Shown here: positions 9,076 to 18,222 of the stretch, one piece after another | Numbering within the stretch: position 1 is the stretch's first letter | How the letters are laid out: the number at the start of each line of letters is the position of its first letter | Origin: JAHDNZ01 sp036721855 | GTDB taxonomy: Bacteria > Bacillota > DTU065 | Assembly: GCA_036721855.1 (NCBI GenBank) | Contig: DAIMKF010000004.1 | Location: forward strand, 38,136 to 102,135 | Reading direction: 5' to 3' | DNA length: 64,000 bases | Made by a program: the position numbers and the translations under genes | Notes under the pieces: generated by a model | What the model was told of the DNA's origin: nothing | Seen by the model: only the letters and a program-made list of their open reading frames with translations | Databases searched by the model: none

Positions 9076-10440
9076 CTATATTATCTTAAAAGACTGGCTT
9101 TTTTTAACATCAATTGCAGGTAAGTTGCCCTTTGAGTTGTAAGATGTGGCTATTAAGTTCTTTATAAGGATATCTTTCCCTAATCTTAGCTTGACAGCAC
9201 TAAATGATTGGCTAAAAGCCGGATTGTACTCCCAGTTAATAACTACTTCATTAATTTCTATATTTTTTACATAGCGCAGATAAAGGTTACAGGGTGCAAA
9301 ATGGTGCTGGCCATAGTTGGGGATGGGATCTGGAATATCCAGCTCATAGAGCTTTTTTTTAGGCTTAATTAGAAAGTTTAGCTGTTTTAGGGTCACATCA
9401 CTAATCCAGTCATCTTTAGTGCCTATAAGTGTAGCCACTCCGTTGGCTCTTACTCTACAGTCTCTGATTGTAACCTTACTGATTGAGCCGCGATCTGTCA
9501 TCAGAAAAAACGGAGTTCCTTCCTGCTCTAAGGAAATTTCTAAATTTTCACAGACTATATCTTCGATCTGTCCGTATTGGGCAGTCACATTGACTACACC
9601 GGCCGCGTTTAGCACTTTACAATGGTAAATTTTCACATCACTAACTTTATAAAAGCTGCCATCGTCTTTGATAAAACTGTCTAAGCCTGTATATATTCTT
9701 AGCACATTAACCGCCGAATTAAAGGTGCAATTACGAATAACAGTGCCTTTAGAAAACCCGGAATCATTCCCGTCTACTGCCAAGGAATCATCACCGGTTT
9801 GAAAATAACAGTCTTCGACTAAGACATTTAAACAGGAACTGAAGTGGTAACCATCCGTATTGGGACCATAGAAATTATTTTCAACCCGACAAGCTTGAAA
9901 ATGTACATTTCGGCAAGAAAGTAGCCAGGCTGAATAAGCCGGTGAATCCCGAATAATTAATGACTTTACGTTGACATTTTGGCAGTTTTTTAGTAGCAGG
10001 GTCATGGGACGAAAAGGCTTGGCATAGTACCTAGGTGGAGTTGAACACCACAATTCGCCAATCTCTTGCATCGGTGTCCAAAAAGCCTCACCACATCCTA
10101 TAATAACACCACCTTCTATTCCTATATCACAGCTATCTTGGGCATAGATCATGGCATAACCTAAATCCGGTGTGTTTATGGAAAGATCATTTTGCTTTAG
10201 ATGGAGGGGATAGAATTGAGCCGCCTCAACAGGAGATATTAAAAAGCAATCTGAAGCAAGACGCAATGTTACCCGGCTTTTAATTTCAATTGAACTTGTC
10301 AGATATTTACCGGAGGGAATAAAAACATTACCTCCACCAAGGTTATGACATCTATCGATTGCCATTTGAATATAAGTTCTGGTTTTAGTAAGATCATTTC
10401 TTTCGTTAAGCGGAATTGAAACAGTTAATTCATTTTTCAT
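9076..10440 (-). CDS. GH28-like (polygalacturonase fold) right-handed beta-helix enzyme, cytoplasmic
   Basis: The best start is the ATG at 10440 (454 residues), with AAAAGGG about 10 nt upstream; a nearer ATG at 10449 is too close to that site. An N-terminal strand (GGGNVFIPSGKYLTSSIEIK) and many NC/DC-turn coils give a pectate-lyase-like helix. The GH28 motifs NTDG and GDDS are clear (about residues 200-230). The family's catalytic GHG and RIK motifs are not evident; RIYTG is the nearest match to RIK. The enzyme may therefore use another mechanism or cleave an unusual sugar. No signal peptide is present, so it would act on imported oligosaccharides. The AraC regulator and sugar-binding protein nearby fit a carbohydrate-use locus. 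Confidence 0.72.
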   Translation of the reverse strand: MKNELTVSIPLNERNDLTKTRTYIQMAIDRCHNLGGGNVFIPSGKYLTSSIEIKSRVTLRLASDCFLISPVEAAQFYPLHLKQNDLSINTPDLGYAMIYAQDSCDIGIEGGVIIGCGEAFWTPMQEIGELWCSTPPRYYAKPFRPMTLLLKNCQNVNVKSLIIRDSPAYSAWLLSCRNVHFQACRVENNFYGPNTDGYHFSSCLNVLVEDCYFQTGDDSLAVDGNDSGFSKGTVIRNCTFNSAVNVLRIYTGLDSFIKDDGSFYKVSDVKIYHCKVLNAAGVVNVTAQYGQIEDIVCENLEISLEQEGTPFFLMTDRGSISKVTIRDCRVRANGVATLIGTKDDWISDVTLKQLNFLIKPKKKLYELDIPDPIPNYGQHHFAPCNLYLRYVKNIEINEVVINWEYNPAFSQSFSAVKLRLGKDILIKNLIATSYNSKGNLPAIDVKKSQSFKII

Positions 10441-10631
10441 AGTTTTCATCCCTTTTTTACCTTTAAAAAGCATTATGGCTGTTAGGGTGTACTCTTGTTT
10501 TTAGATATTCAAAACTTTCCAAAGGATTATAATATTTATTGGAACCCCCTTTATTGTAAGTTGTCATCTTGCTCTCGTACAGTAAGAACTGTGTTGAAAA
10601 GTTATTGAATCCTGCAAAGTATAGCGACAAA

Positions 10632-10679
10632 AAAAGACTGGAGTACCTTCCATAAAATTAAAAGATACTCCAGTCTTTT
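10632..10679 (-). terminator. Intrinsic terminator downstream of the truncated secreted-domain gene
   Basis: A 14-bp perfect stem, AAAAGACTGGAGTA paired with TACTCCAGTCTTTT, with a 20-nt loop and a T-rich exit on the minus strand, lies just after the stop at 10688. Confidence 0.8.
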
Positions 10680-10687
10680 AACCATAT

Positions 10688-11044
10688 CTAATCAAGTTGC
10701 TTGATAATAACATTCTCAATTTTAGTATTATCATCACTTGTACTTGTTGAGCGAAGCCAGATAAAACCTGCCTCTTTGAAGGGACCTACACCAACTTCAT
10801 CTTCAATAACAAGGTTATCAGCTTTAGTAAGCTTAACCTGAACTGTTTCACCTTGAACAGTAACCTTAAAATGTACACGATCACCCCAAGCCATAGGTGT
10901 ATTAATTGTTGCGTAGCTATTATAATCAGGTGCCCAGTTGCCATTTTCCCAGCGTCGCATACGAATATCTATGGCTGTTATTAGATCAATTCCCGGACCA
11001 TAGTAATAAGGAGCACCTTCACAAGTACTGCGAAGAATAATCAT
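10688..11044 (-). pseudogene. N-terminally truncated jelly-roll (lectin/glycoside-domain-like) protein
   Basis: The 118-codon frame begins MIILRSTCEGAPYYYGPGID and shows alternating beta-strands (WGDRVHFKVTVQGETVQVKL, GFIWLRSTSTSDD), like the C-terminal half of a concanavalin-type jelly-roll found in sugar-hydrolase or carbohydrate-binding domains. There is no ribosome binding site before the ATG at 11044. The same frame stays open and reads like protein (VYPFRLRHSKNGRT) back to a stop near 11100, without another start codon. I infer that this is the C-terminal remnant of a longer, probably secreted, protein. The gene may be silent. It could instead be a short intact protein using a weak start. 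Confidence 0.5.
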
Positions 11045-11315
11045 AGTACGACCGTTTTTAGAATGTCTTAACCTAAATGGATAAACTGCTACACAAACTT
11101 ATATTCACTCTGCTAATTCACTCCAAGAATTAGTTGCTCTGGAGAAAGCCTTTTTTCTCATAGGTGCTATTTAAATGTTAAAATATCATTAAGAACTAAA
11201 TTTTTGAAAAAAACCTGGTGCCTCTATAAATAATAACAGCAACAATATTGTCTTCTTGTGAGTGATGACTATCTCTTGACTGACTCTTCAATAAATCTTT
11301 AAGGAGCTTATTGAT

Positions 11316-12155
11316 ATGCCATATATTAAAGGTGGTCAACTGACTGATCTTGCTTTGCCTACCATACCTCTGCCTCACGATGTCTGTGAAATTAAAATGT
11401 CTTTTGACTATAATCAAGGACCTATCCGCCATCAACTTTGGGCCCTGGATCTTATGCTTAAAGGTGATGCCTATGTAGAAGTTAATGGACAAAATATTCT
11501 AAGACAAAAAGACAGTGTCCATCTCTATGCCCCCGGCACTGTATATGTTGAAAAACCTGCTTTTTCACCGGTTACAAGTGGTCGCTTTGTAGTCTTTGGC
11601 CCTGCCAAAATACCCAAACTAGAAGCAGTAATGGCTGGTAAACCTTTTTTAGCTTTTCAAGATCCGGCCGGATTGATAGCCGGTCTCCTGGAAAAAATGG
11701 TGGCTCTTGTTAATTATTCTGAGAGTAAAGCCAACTTTGCGCTTTGTGGTTTATTAATGGCGCTTATAGATTACCTTTATTTTGCCAAAGATACTAAAAC
11801 AGGTAAGATAATAGTTCCCTTTACATCACTATCCGAAAGCCCCTTTGTGGAACAGGTAAACTTAGAACTCCAAAGCAACTTAGAAAAACGGCTGACTCTT
11901 AAAGATATTGCCGCTAAACTTCATATCAGCACCTCGACTCTTGCTCATCGCTATAAAGAAGAGGCCGGTATATCTCCCTACCAGGCTCGAACAATGTATC
12001 GCCTAAAGATGGCCAAACAGTTATTAAAATATGAAGATTTAACCTTAGAAGTAATTGCCGCCAAGGTTGGTTTTTCAAGTGCCTCCCACCTGTCACTGGC
12101 TTTTAAGAGGCATTTTGGTATCTCACCTTCTTTGCAGCGAAATATTATGAAATAA
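11316..12155 (+). CDS. AraC-family transcriptional regulator with N-terminal cupin-like domain
   Basis: 279 residues, ATG at 11316 with AAGGAG 10 nt upstream. Residues about 1-110 have the cupin-type sensor pattern (LDLMLKGDAYVEVNGQNILR, DSVHLYAPGTVYVEKPA). Residues about 178-279 hold two helix-turn-helix units: TLKDIAAKLHISTSTLAHRY followed by GISPYQARTMYRLKMAKQLL, and LTLEVIAAKVGFSSASHLSL ending FKRHFGISPS. This is the normal AraC/XylS DNA-binding end. Such proteins usually switch on sugar-use genes when a ligand binds the cupin. Likely targets are the GH28-like gene, the binding protein or the exporter downstream, but no operator was identified. Confidence 0.9.
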   Translation: MPYIKGGQLTDLALPTIPLPHDVCEIKMSFDYNQGPIRHQLWALDLMLKGDAYVEVNGQNILRQKDSVHLYAPGTVYVEKPAFSPVTSGRFVVFGPAKIPKLEAVMAGKPFLAFQDPAGLIAGLLEKMVALVNYSESKANFALCGLLMALIDYLYFAKDTKTGKIIVPFTSLSESPFVEQVNLELQSNLEKRLTLKDIAAKLHISTSTLAHRYKEEAGISPYQARTMYRLKMAKQLLKYEDLTLEVIAAKVGFSSASHLSLAFKRHFGISPSLQRNIMK

Positions 12156-12332
12156 TTTTTTTATATGCCTATCTAAGATTGTTGTTTTTAAACTAATTTC
12201 TACCTCAAAGTTGTAAACTGTGGAACAACCCTTCAATTCCTATAAAAAAGGTTGTAGCCGAGGTAAATAAGGCTAAGCCTAGGGAAGAAACTAAACAGAA
12301 ACCTTAAGGTAGGATTGAATAGGAGATTAAAA

Positions 12333-13268
12333 ATGATACAAAGAACTCTTTGGACTAACAAATATTTTGTAGTATTAATGGCTGTTGTGGCCTGTATTCT
12401 TTGGGGAAGTGCATTCCCTGTTTTAAAAGTAACCTATGCCCAGCTTGAACTTAGACCGGATGATATTTCCAGTCGTTTAATACTGGCCGGAGGTCGATTT
12501 TTCCTGGCTGCCCTTCTCTTGTTCGTACTTTTAACAATAGTTTTCAAGCAACCGCTATCCGTAGAAAAACACTCTGTCCGTCCTTTGTTTTTTTTGGGAC
12601 TGACTCAAACCGGTTTACAATACTTTTTCTTTTATAATGGTTTAGCTTATACCGCCGGTATAAAAGGTGCCGTATTAAATTCCATCGGTAACTTTTTTGT
12701 TGTCTTAATAGCACATTTTTTGTATAAAAACGAGCGTCTTAATATGGGTAAAGTAATTGGTCTGATTACAGGCTTTGCCGGGATAATAATAATCAACTGG
12801 CAACCTTATACCAATGGTTTTAACTGGAATCTTTCTTTCCGCGGAGAAGGGTTTTTAGTCTTAGCTGGATTAACCAGTGCTTTGGGCACCTTCCAAGCTA
12901 AGGAGTTAACAGGTAATCTACATCCGGTTATAGTAAATGCCTACCAATTATTGTTTGGTTCTTTGCTTCTTCTTACCGCGGGTCTTCCTGGAGTAAATAA
13001 AAATCATTTAACTCTAACTCCATTGTTTTGGATATTGTTTATCTATTCAGCTGTCTTGTCAGCCACAGCGTTTTCCATTTGGTATACCCTACTTAAATAT
13101 AATAAAGCCAGTGAAGTAACCCTGATCAGGTTTGTCATTCCGGTTTCGGGAGCAATTCTTTCAGCCGCTTTTTTACCTAATGAACATTTAAGTTTTTCCG
13201 TACTTCTAGCTTTAATTTTAGTTGCTTTTGGTATCGGTGCTGTAAACTACTTTCGCAAAAATACTTAA
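12333..13268 (+). CDS. EamA/DMT-superfamily transporter
   Basis: 311 residues from the ATG at 12333, which has TAGGAG 9 nt upstream; an upstream TTG lacks a site. Ten hydrophobic segments are visible in two homologous halves. The first half has ACILWGSAFPVLKVTY and GLTQTGLQYFFFYNGLAYT. The second half has ALGTFQAKELTG and FSIWYTLLKYNKASEVTLIR, with FVIPVSGAILSAAFL near the end. This is the drug/metabolite transporter plan of EamA proteins, which export amino acids, metabolites or drugs in exchange for protons. The substrate is unknown. The gene is 177 nt downstream of the AraC regulator in the same direction and is followed by its own terminator. Confidence 0.88.
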   Translation: MIQRTLWTNKYFVVLMAVVACILWGSAFPVLKVTYAQLELRPDDISSRLILAGGRFFLAALLLFVLLTIVFKQPLSVEKHSVRPLFFLGLTQTGLQYFFFYNGLAYTAGIKGAVLNSIGNFFVVLIAHFLYKNERLNMGKVIGLITGFAGIIIINWQPYTNGFNWNLSFRGEGFLVLAGLTSALGTFQAKELTGNLHPVIVNAYQLLFGSLLLLTAGLPGVNKNHLTLTPLFWILFIYSAVLSATAFSIWYTLLKYNKASEVTLIRFVIPVSGAILSAAFLPNEHLSFSVLLALILVAFGIGAVNYFRKNT

Positions 13269-13291
13269 GAGCTTATGCTATAGTTAAAATT

Positions 13292-13326
13292 AAACCGCTG
13301 CATCTAACAAGTGTAGCGGTTTTTTA
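13292..13326 (+). terminator. Intrinsic terminator after the EamA gene
   Basis: An 11-bp stem AAACCGCTGCA / TGTAGCGGTTT (one G-U pair) is followed by a run of six or more T residues, 24 nt after the stop codon. Confidence 0.85.
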
Positions 13327-13446
13327 GCCCATTAAAAGCTTGCTTTTCATTGCTTTTTTACTCTGACCATCAAGTCACTTCACTCTATTTCACCCTCTGG
13401 CATACAAAGAATAATCTAATATCAGAGCAAATAAAGGAGTGATGTT

Positions 13447-14097
13447 ATGGATCTAGATTCAAGTGTCTATTGCCTAAAATGCAGTAGTGAATCTGCCTCT
13501 GGTCTAATTAACCCAAAAACTTATCAGTGGTGCCCGGTATTTGGTCAGCCTAAACCTGCAATATATAAACCAGCTCTCCAATACATTGTTTCAATCCCTA
13601 TCAACTTAGCCAAATCCCTGGAAGGCAAGTATTATGTCGGTTATGCTGATAATTTAGTTTTTGGTCAGGGAAAAAGTGCTTGGGCAAGATTATATAATCC
13701 GCTTAATTCCGGTATTAATTTACATGTAACAGTCTGGACTGTCAGCGATGTTTCAGAAACTACTTTTCGGGCCCAAATCTGGTTTAATACCAATCCTCCG
13801 GGAACATCGCTGGAATCCGATTTAGTTACCCCCTCTAACCTCGCTTTTTATCCCCCACCTCATCCCAAGGTAAAATTAGAATATGCTATCAATGTCTCAG
13901 GAGAGCCTCTGGGTGGGATAAAGGCTTTTGTGCGCCGAGGACAACCTGAAACCACCCTGGTAGATGACGAACAAGGCAAATTTATCTTTCCTCCGGGAGG
14001 TTCATTTCTCATTTTCCTATCCAATCCGGAAACACCGGATTTAATAAGTAGCGGTAGAATTGCCTATGGCTGGTGGGAAGAGCCTGTTTGTAATTAA
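13447..14097 (+). CDS. DUF6143-like protein of unknown function
   Basis: 216 residues with AAAGGAGTGAT before the ATG. The core looks like a small beta-sandwich: YYVGYADNLVFGQGKSAWAR, LYNPLNSGINLHVTVWTVSD, FRAQIWFNTNPPG, GGIKAFVRRGQPETTLV, FIFPPGGSFLIFL, IAYGWWEE. From memory this pattern corresponds to the uncharacterised DUF6143 family of Clostridia. I could not confirm the name by a search. The N-terminus carries cysteines in YCLKC and WCPVF, which could bind metal. No signal peptide is present. The gene stands alone between two terminators, so its context says nothing about function. Confidence 0.6.
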   Translation: MDLDSSVYCLKCSSESASGLINPKTYQWCPVFGQPKPAIYKPALQYIVSIPINLAKSLEGKYYVGYADNLVFGQGKSAWARLYNPLNSGINLHVTVWTVSDVSETTFRAQIWFNTNPPGTSLESDLVTPSNLAFYPPPHPKVKLEYAINVSGEPLGGIKAFVRRGQPETTLVDDEQGKFIFPPGGSFLIFLSNPETPDLISSGRIAYGWWEEPVCN

Positions 14098-14135
14098 AAG
14101 GGTAAATCTCCTCCAAATTGAAGCTAACTGTATCA

Positions 14136-14169
14136 AAAATGCAGGCTACATTTTAGTAGCCTGCATTTT
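14136..14169. terminator. Bidirectional intrinsic terminator between convergent genes
   Basis: A 13-bp stem AAAATGCAGGCTA / TAGCCTGCATTTT with an 8-nt loop lies between the DUF6143-like gene (ends 14097) and the hydrogenase operon (ends 14197). Confidence 0.85.
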
Positions 14170-14196
14170 ATTCTTTTGTTAAAAGCTAGTGTTTTT

Positions 14197-15921
14197 TTAC
14201 TTTCTTGGTGTGTAGTGGGTATGCAAAAGCTGGTGCGAACGTTCTGATAGAGGTTTTTGGAGAAATTCCTCATAAAGAGCGATTACAGCGGGATTTTTGT
14301 GGGATAGACGTAGCTCCATATCTCGATCAGCAGTATAAAGGGCACTGCCTCTTTCAGCGCGAGTAGTCATCAGAGAACCAATCGGCTGTCCTCCACCACC
14401 CACACATCCACCCGGGCAACACATAACCTCCACAAATTGCCAAGGTGCCTTGCCTGATTTAATCTGCTCTAGTACCTTTTTTGCATTGGTAAGGCCATGG
14501 GCCACTGCCACCATAACTTCGTTACCACTGAGATTTACTGTAGCCTCTTTAACTCCTTCCAAACCTCTAACCTCATGAAACTCAAGTTCGTCTAAAGCTA
14601 ACTCCTTTCCGGTTACCACTTCATAAACGGTGCGCAAAGCTGCTTCCATCACACCTCCTGTAGCGCCAAAGATTGCTCCGGCACCTGTGGATGTGCCTAG
14701 CGGAGAATCAAAATCTTCTTCGGGTAAGCTCTCAAAATTTATCCCCGTCTCTTTAAGCATACGGCCTAATTCGCGTGTTGTAAGAACAACATCCACATCT
14801 CTAAAGCCACTCGATTGCATCTCAGGTCTTTGGGCTTCAAATTTTTTGGCTGTACAAGGCATAATGGATACGACAAAAATATTGGCCGGATCTAGATTAG
14901 CTTTTTTTGCGTAGTAGGTTTTAGCCAAAGCTCCAAACATCTGTTGGGGTGACTTACAAGAAGAAATATGTTCCAGAAGCTCCGGATAAAAATGCTCAAT
15001 ATATTTTATCCATCCCGGGCTGCATGAGGTAATTAGAGGAAGTGTTTTACCACCCATTAATCTTTGCAACAGCTCGTGGCCTTCCTCCATGATAGTAAGA
15101 TCAGCCGTAAAATCAGTGTCAAAGACCCGATCAAAACCCAGCCTTCTTAGGGCTGCAACCATCTTACCCGTAACAATTAAACCTGGTTTAAGACCTAGTT
15201 CCTCACCAAGAGAGACTCTGATGGCAGGAGCAGTCTGAACCACAACATGTTTTGCCGGATCAGAGAGAGCTTTCCAGACTAAAAAGGTATCATCTCGCTC
15301 AGTAATAGCCCCGGTAGGACAAGCCAAAATACATTGACCACATAAGGCACAGACCACATCCGAAAGGCCCAATTCAAAAGCAGGCATTACAACCGTATCA
15401 AACGAGCGGTTTATCATAGAAAGTGCCTCTACTCCTTGAACCTTCTCACAGACCTCTATACAGCGTCTGCAGTTAATGCACTTATTGGGATCACGTACGA
15501 TAGCAGGTGAAGACTCGTCTAAAGGTAAATTGCGGATAATTCGCTCAAACCGGATCTTTCTTATACCCAGATCAGAAGCTAGTTGCTGCAACTCACATTG
15601 GAGGTTGCGGGCACAAGCCAGACAATCATCAGGGTGATGAGCTAAAAGCAGCTCAACAGCCATTTTACGTGCTTTTCTTACAAGGGGTGAGTTGGTAGAT
15701 ACCACCATATTGGGTGCAACCGGGTACGAACAGGCCGGTTGCAGAGTCCGCATACCTACAATTTCCACCACGCAGACTCTACATACCGCAGGAGAACCTA
15801 AATCCTCATGCCAACATAAGGTAGGTATATTTATCCCGATACTGCGGGCTGCTTCAAGAATAGTGGTTCCAGGTGCAACCTTTACTAGTTGATCATCTAT
15901 AGTTAAGGTAATATCCGACAT
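14197..15921 (-). CDS. hydA: [FeFe] hydrogenase catalytic subunit (HydA/HndD type)
   Basis: 574 residues, ATG at 15921 with AAAGGAGG upstream. Domains in order: a [2Fe-2S] ferredoxin (CWHEDLGSPAVCRVC, about residues 34-65), a His-Cys [4Fe-4S] site (HHPDDCLACARNLQC, about 95-110), two [4Fe-4S] clusters (CINCRRCIEVC and CALCGQCILAC, about 147-205), then the H-cluster domain. The H-cluster motifs are intact: TSCSPGW, MPCTAKKFE and MCCPGGCVGGGGQP. The enzyme makes H2 from protons, or oxidises it, in the cytoplasm. Length and layout match Clostridium-type enzymes. It is the last gene of a four-gene operon, 14 nt after the NuoF-like subunit, so NADH is the likely electron source. Confidence 0.96.
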   Translation of the reverse strand: MSDITLTIDDQLVKVAPGTTILEAARSIGINIPTLCWHEDLGSPAVCRVCVVEIVGMRTLQPACSYPVAPNMVVSTNSPLVRKARKMAVELLLAHHPDDCLACARNLQCELQQLASDLGIRKIRFERIIRNLPLDESSPAIVRDPNKCINCRRCIEVCEKVQGVEALSMINRSFDTVVMPAFELGLSDVVCALCGQCILACPTGAITERDDTFLVWKALSDPAKHVVVQTAPAIRVSLGEELGLKPGLIVTGKMVAALRRLGFDRVFDTDFTADLTIMEEGHELLQRLMGGKTLPLITSCSPGWIKYIEHFYPELLEHISSCKSPQQMFGALAKTYYAKKANLDPANIFVVSIMPCTAKKFEAQRPEMQSSGFRDVDVVLTTRELGRMLKETGINFESLPEEDFDSPLGTSTGAGAIFGATGGVMEAALRTVYEVVTGKELALDELEFHEVRGLEGVKEATVNLSGNEVMVAVAHGLTNAKKVLEQIKSGKAPWQFVEVMCCPGGCVGGGGQPIGSLMTTRAERGSALYTADRDMELRLSHKNPAVIALYEEFLQKPLSERSHQLLHTHYTPRK

Positions 15922-15935
15922 TTTTCAACCTCCTT

Positions 15936-17597
15936 TCAACTAACAATGTCGCTTTTTGTGCTAGCTACCTGGGTATTAACACCGTTTTGGCATTTCCCAA
16001 CTAGACAAGCTTCATGCAAATGCATCTGAATTTCGTCTCTAAAATGCTCCATTATGGTAAAAAGAGGAACTGCCACCGATTGACCAAGAGCACATAATGA
16101 TGAACTTTGCATTACTTGGGCCAATTCCAGCGCTAAATCCAAATCTGCTTTAGTGGCCTTAAACTGACGTAGTTTATTAAAAATCTGTAGTACCCGGGTA
16201 GTACCTTCGCGACAGGGAGTGCACTGTCCGCAGGACTCATGGGCAAAAAAGTTCAGCATTGAACAGGCAATATCTACTATACAATGACTATCATCGATAA
16301 CCAGAAGCGCTCCTGATCCTAAAGCAGAACCAACCGATTGCAGGCTTTCGTAATCCATTGGTAGATCAAGATGAGCATCAGTCAGACAACCACCGGCTGT
16401 TCCTCCTGTTTGAGCCAGTTTAAATAACCTACCGTTAGGAATTCCCCCACCCACCCCATAGATTACTTTCCGTAAAGTAATGCCCATAGGAACTTCAATC
16501 AAACCCTTGTTGTTAATATTGCCTGTTAGGGTAAAGACTTTGGTCCCCGGTGAACTAGTCGTTCCTATACTTCTATACCAAGCTGCACCATGCCTGATAA
16601 TAGCTGGGATATTGGCTATAGTCTCCACATTTACCACCACTGTAGGTTTCCCCCATAAGCCGGAAGTGCTAGGATAGGGTGGTTTTTGGCGTGCCTCTCC
16701 CCTTTTACCTTCCATCGAGGCAATAAGTGCGGTTTCTTCTCCACAAACATAGGAGCCGGCACCTTTTTTAACTTCAATATCAAATTCAAAATCCGTTCCG
16801 AACAGTTTTTTGCCCAGAATCCCTGAAGAACGTGCTTGGTTTATGGCCTTTTCCATTCGTTCAATAGAAAGATAGTATTCACCACGAATGTAAACATAAC
16901 CACAGGTAGCACCAACTGCGTAGCCTAAAATAATCATGCCCTCAATGATCTTATGGGGATCACCTTCTAGAATCAGTCTATCCTTAAAAGTACCCGGTTC
17001 ACCCTCATCAGCATTACAGATGATATACTTTTGATCTGATTGCGTTTTTTGTGTCATGGCCAGTTTTTTACCGGTAGGGAAAGCTGCACCTCCACGTCCC
17101 CTAAGACCTGAGTCTTTAACAATTTCAATAACTTCTTCCGGAGAGTAACTAGTAAAAGCTGTTTCGGCAGCTTCGTAGCCATTGTGCTTAATATATTCTT
17201 CAATACTGTCTGGATTAATTAAGCCAGCATTTTCAAGCACAACACGTTTTTGAATTTGAAAATAATCCGGGCGTTTACTGTAATCAGCCGAGACCGAGGG
17301 CATCTCTCCTGTATATTGGAATCTTTTTACGGGGAAGCCTTTAATTAGATGTTCGCTGACAATTTCACGAGCTTTTTCTATGGTAACTTGGCTATATACT
17401 ATTCCTTCCGGATAAACCACAACAATCGGTCCCTGATCACATGGACCCAAACACCCTGTTTCGACAACACGTATCTCACGATCAAGCCCAGCTTTTTTAA
17501 CCAGCTGTTCGATCTCTTTAAGTATGGCGTAGCACCCATGGGCCACACAAGGGGAGCCACCACATACCAGAACGTGTGAACGATAATAAAACCCCAT
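15936..17597 (-). CDS. hydB: Hydrogenase NADH/FMN-binding subunit (HydB/HndC, NuoF-like), lacking the C-terminal ferredoxin domain
   Basis: 553 residues, AAGGAGGGG before the ATG at 17597. Residues 1-100 are a thioredoxin-like [2Fe-2S] domain (CGGSPC ... CLGPC). The NuoF core follows, with FMN and NADH sites GLRGRGGAAFPTGKK, NADEGEPGTFKDR and GAGSYVCGEETAL. A [4Fe-4S] site SCGQCTPCREGTTR lies near residue 465. HydB subunits of bifurcating hydrogenases usually continue with a 2[4Fe-4S] ferredoxin domain of about 50-60 residues. Here the protein ends soon after HEACLVGKCQNG, and hydA begins 14 nt later, so the domain is missing and not frameshifted. The subunit passes electrons between NAD(H) and HydA. 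Confidence 0.94.
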   Translation of the reverse strand: MGFYYRSHVLVCGGSPCVAHGCYAILKEIEQLVKKAGLDREIRVVETGCLGPCDQGPIVVVYPEGIVYSQVTIEKAREIVSEHLIKGFPVKRFQYTGEMPSVSADYSKRPDYFQIQKRVVLENAGLINPDSIEEYIKHNGYEAAETAFTSYSPEEVIEIVKDSGLRGRGGAAFPTGKKLAMTQKTQSDQKYIICNADEGEPGTFKDRLILEGDPHKIIEGMIILGYAVGATCGYVYIRGEYYLSIERMEKAINQARSSGILGKKLFGTDFEFDIEVKKGAGSYVCGEETALIASMEGKRGEARQKPPYPSTSGLWGKPTVVVNVETIANIPAIIRHGAAWYRSIGTTSSPGTKVFTLTGNINNKGLIEVPMGITLRKVIYGVGGGIPNGRLFKLAQTGGTAGGCLTDAHLDLPMDYESLQSVGSALGSGALLVIDDSHCIVDIACSMLNFFAHESCGQCTPCREGTTRVLQIFNKLRQFKATKADLDLALELAQVMQSSSLCALGQSVAVPLFTIMEHFRDEIQMHLHEACLVGKCQNGVNTQVASTKSDIVS

Positions 17598-17617
17598 AGT
17601 AATCCCCTCCTTGAGGC

Positions 17618-18109
17618 CTATTTATAACGTTCTAAGATCTTGTTGAGATCTTCTGGAACTAAATTTCCATAGACCTCATCATCGATCATCATGGCTGGTG
17701 CAACCCCGCACACACCAAGACACGAACTTACTTCAACCGTAAAACGTCCGTCTTTTGTCGTGCCACCTATCTCGACGCCAAGGATATTACAAAGCGAGTC
17801 GATTATTTCCGTTTTGCCCATAACATGGCAAGGAGTCGACTCGCAGATTCTGATGATATGACGTCCCCTAGGTGTTGTTGAGAACATTGAATAGAATTTA
17901 GCTACTCCGTATACACGACTCTCTGGTATTTCTAGAACACGTGCTACTACACTTAATGCTTCACGAGGAAGGTAGTTTTTTAAGTCCTGCACTTCGTGAA
18001 GGGCTAGAACAATATCTTCTGGTTTACCACAATATTTAGTTGCAATTTCCTCTACCTGAGTTAGAAAATCAGCATCAGGTTGCAAGGTTATTTCAGATTT
18101 TTCTGCCAT
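17618..18109 (-). CDS. hydC: Hydrogenase [2Fe-2S] subunit (HydC/HndA, NuoE-like)
   Basis: 163 residues, GGAAAGGAGG before the ATG at 18109. A helical N-terminus (residues 1-80, with LHEVQDLKNYLPREALSVVA and VYGVAKFYSMF) precedes a thioredoxin-like domain whose four cysteines (CESTPC near 90 and CLGVC near 130) hold one [2Fe-2S] cluster. Length and motifs are those of NuoE and HydC. It relays electrons within the hydrogenase complex next to the flavin subunit. It lies 20 nt upstream of hydB and 113 nt downstream of the thioredoxin-like ferredoxin gene. Confidence 0.94.
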   Translation of the reverse strand: MAEKSEITLQPDADFLTQVEEIATKYCGKPEDIVLALHEVQDLKNYLPREALSVVARVLEIPESRVYGVAKFYSMFSTTPRGRHIIRICESTPCHVMGKTEIIDSLCNILGVEIGGTTKDGRFTVEVSSCLGVCGVAPAMMIDDEVYGNLVPEDLNKILERYK

Positions 18110-18222
18110 ATAGTGGACCTCCTTTCCTACCTAGAGTATATTTTGCTAGGTATTACTATTTTGTGATATTTTTAACAATCCTTTCCAAAATAACTGGCCG
18201 TTAGGTAAATGTCAATCTGCTA

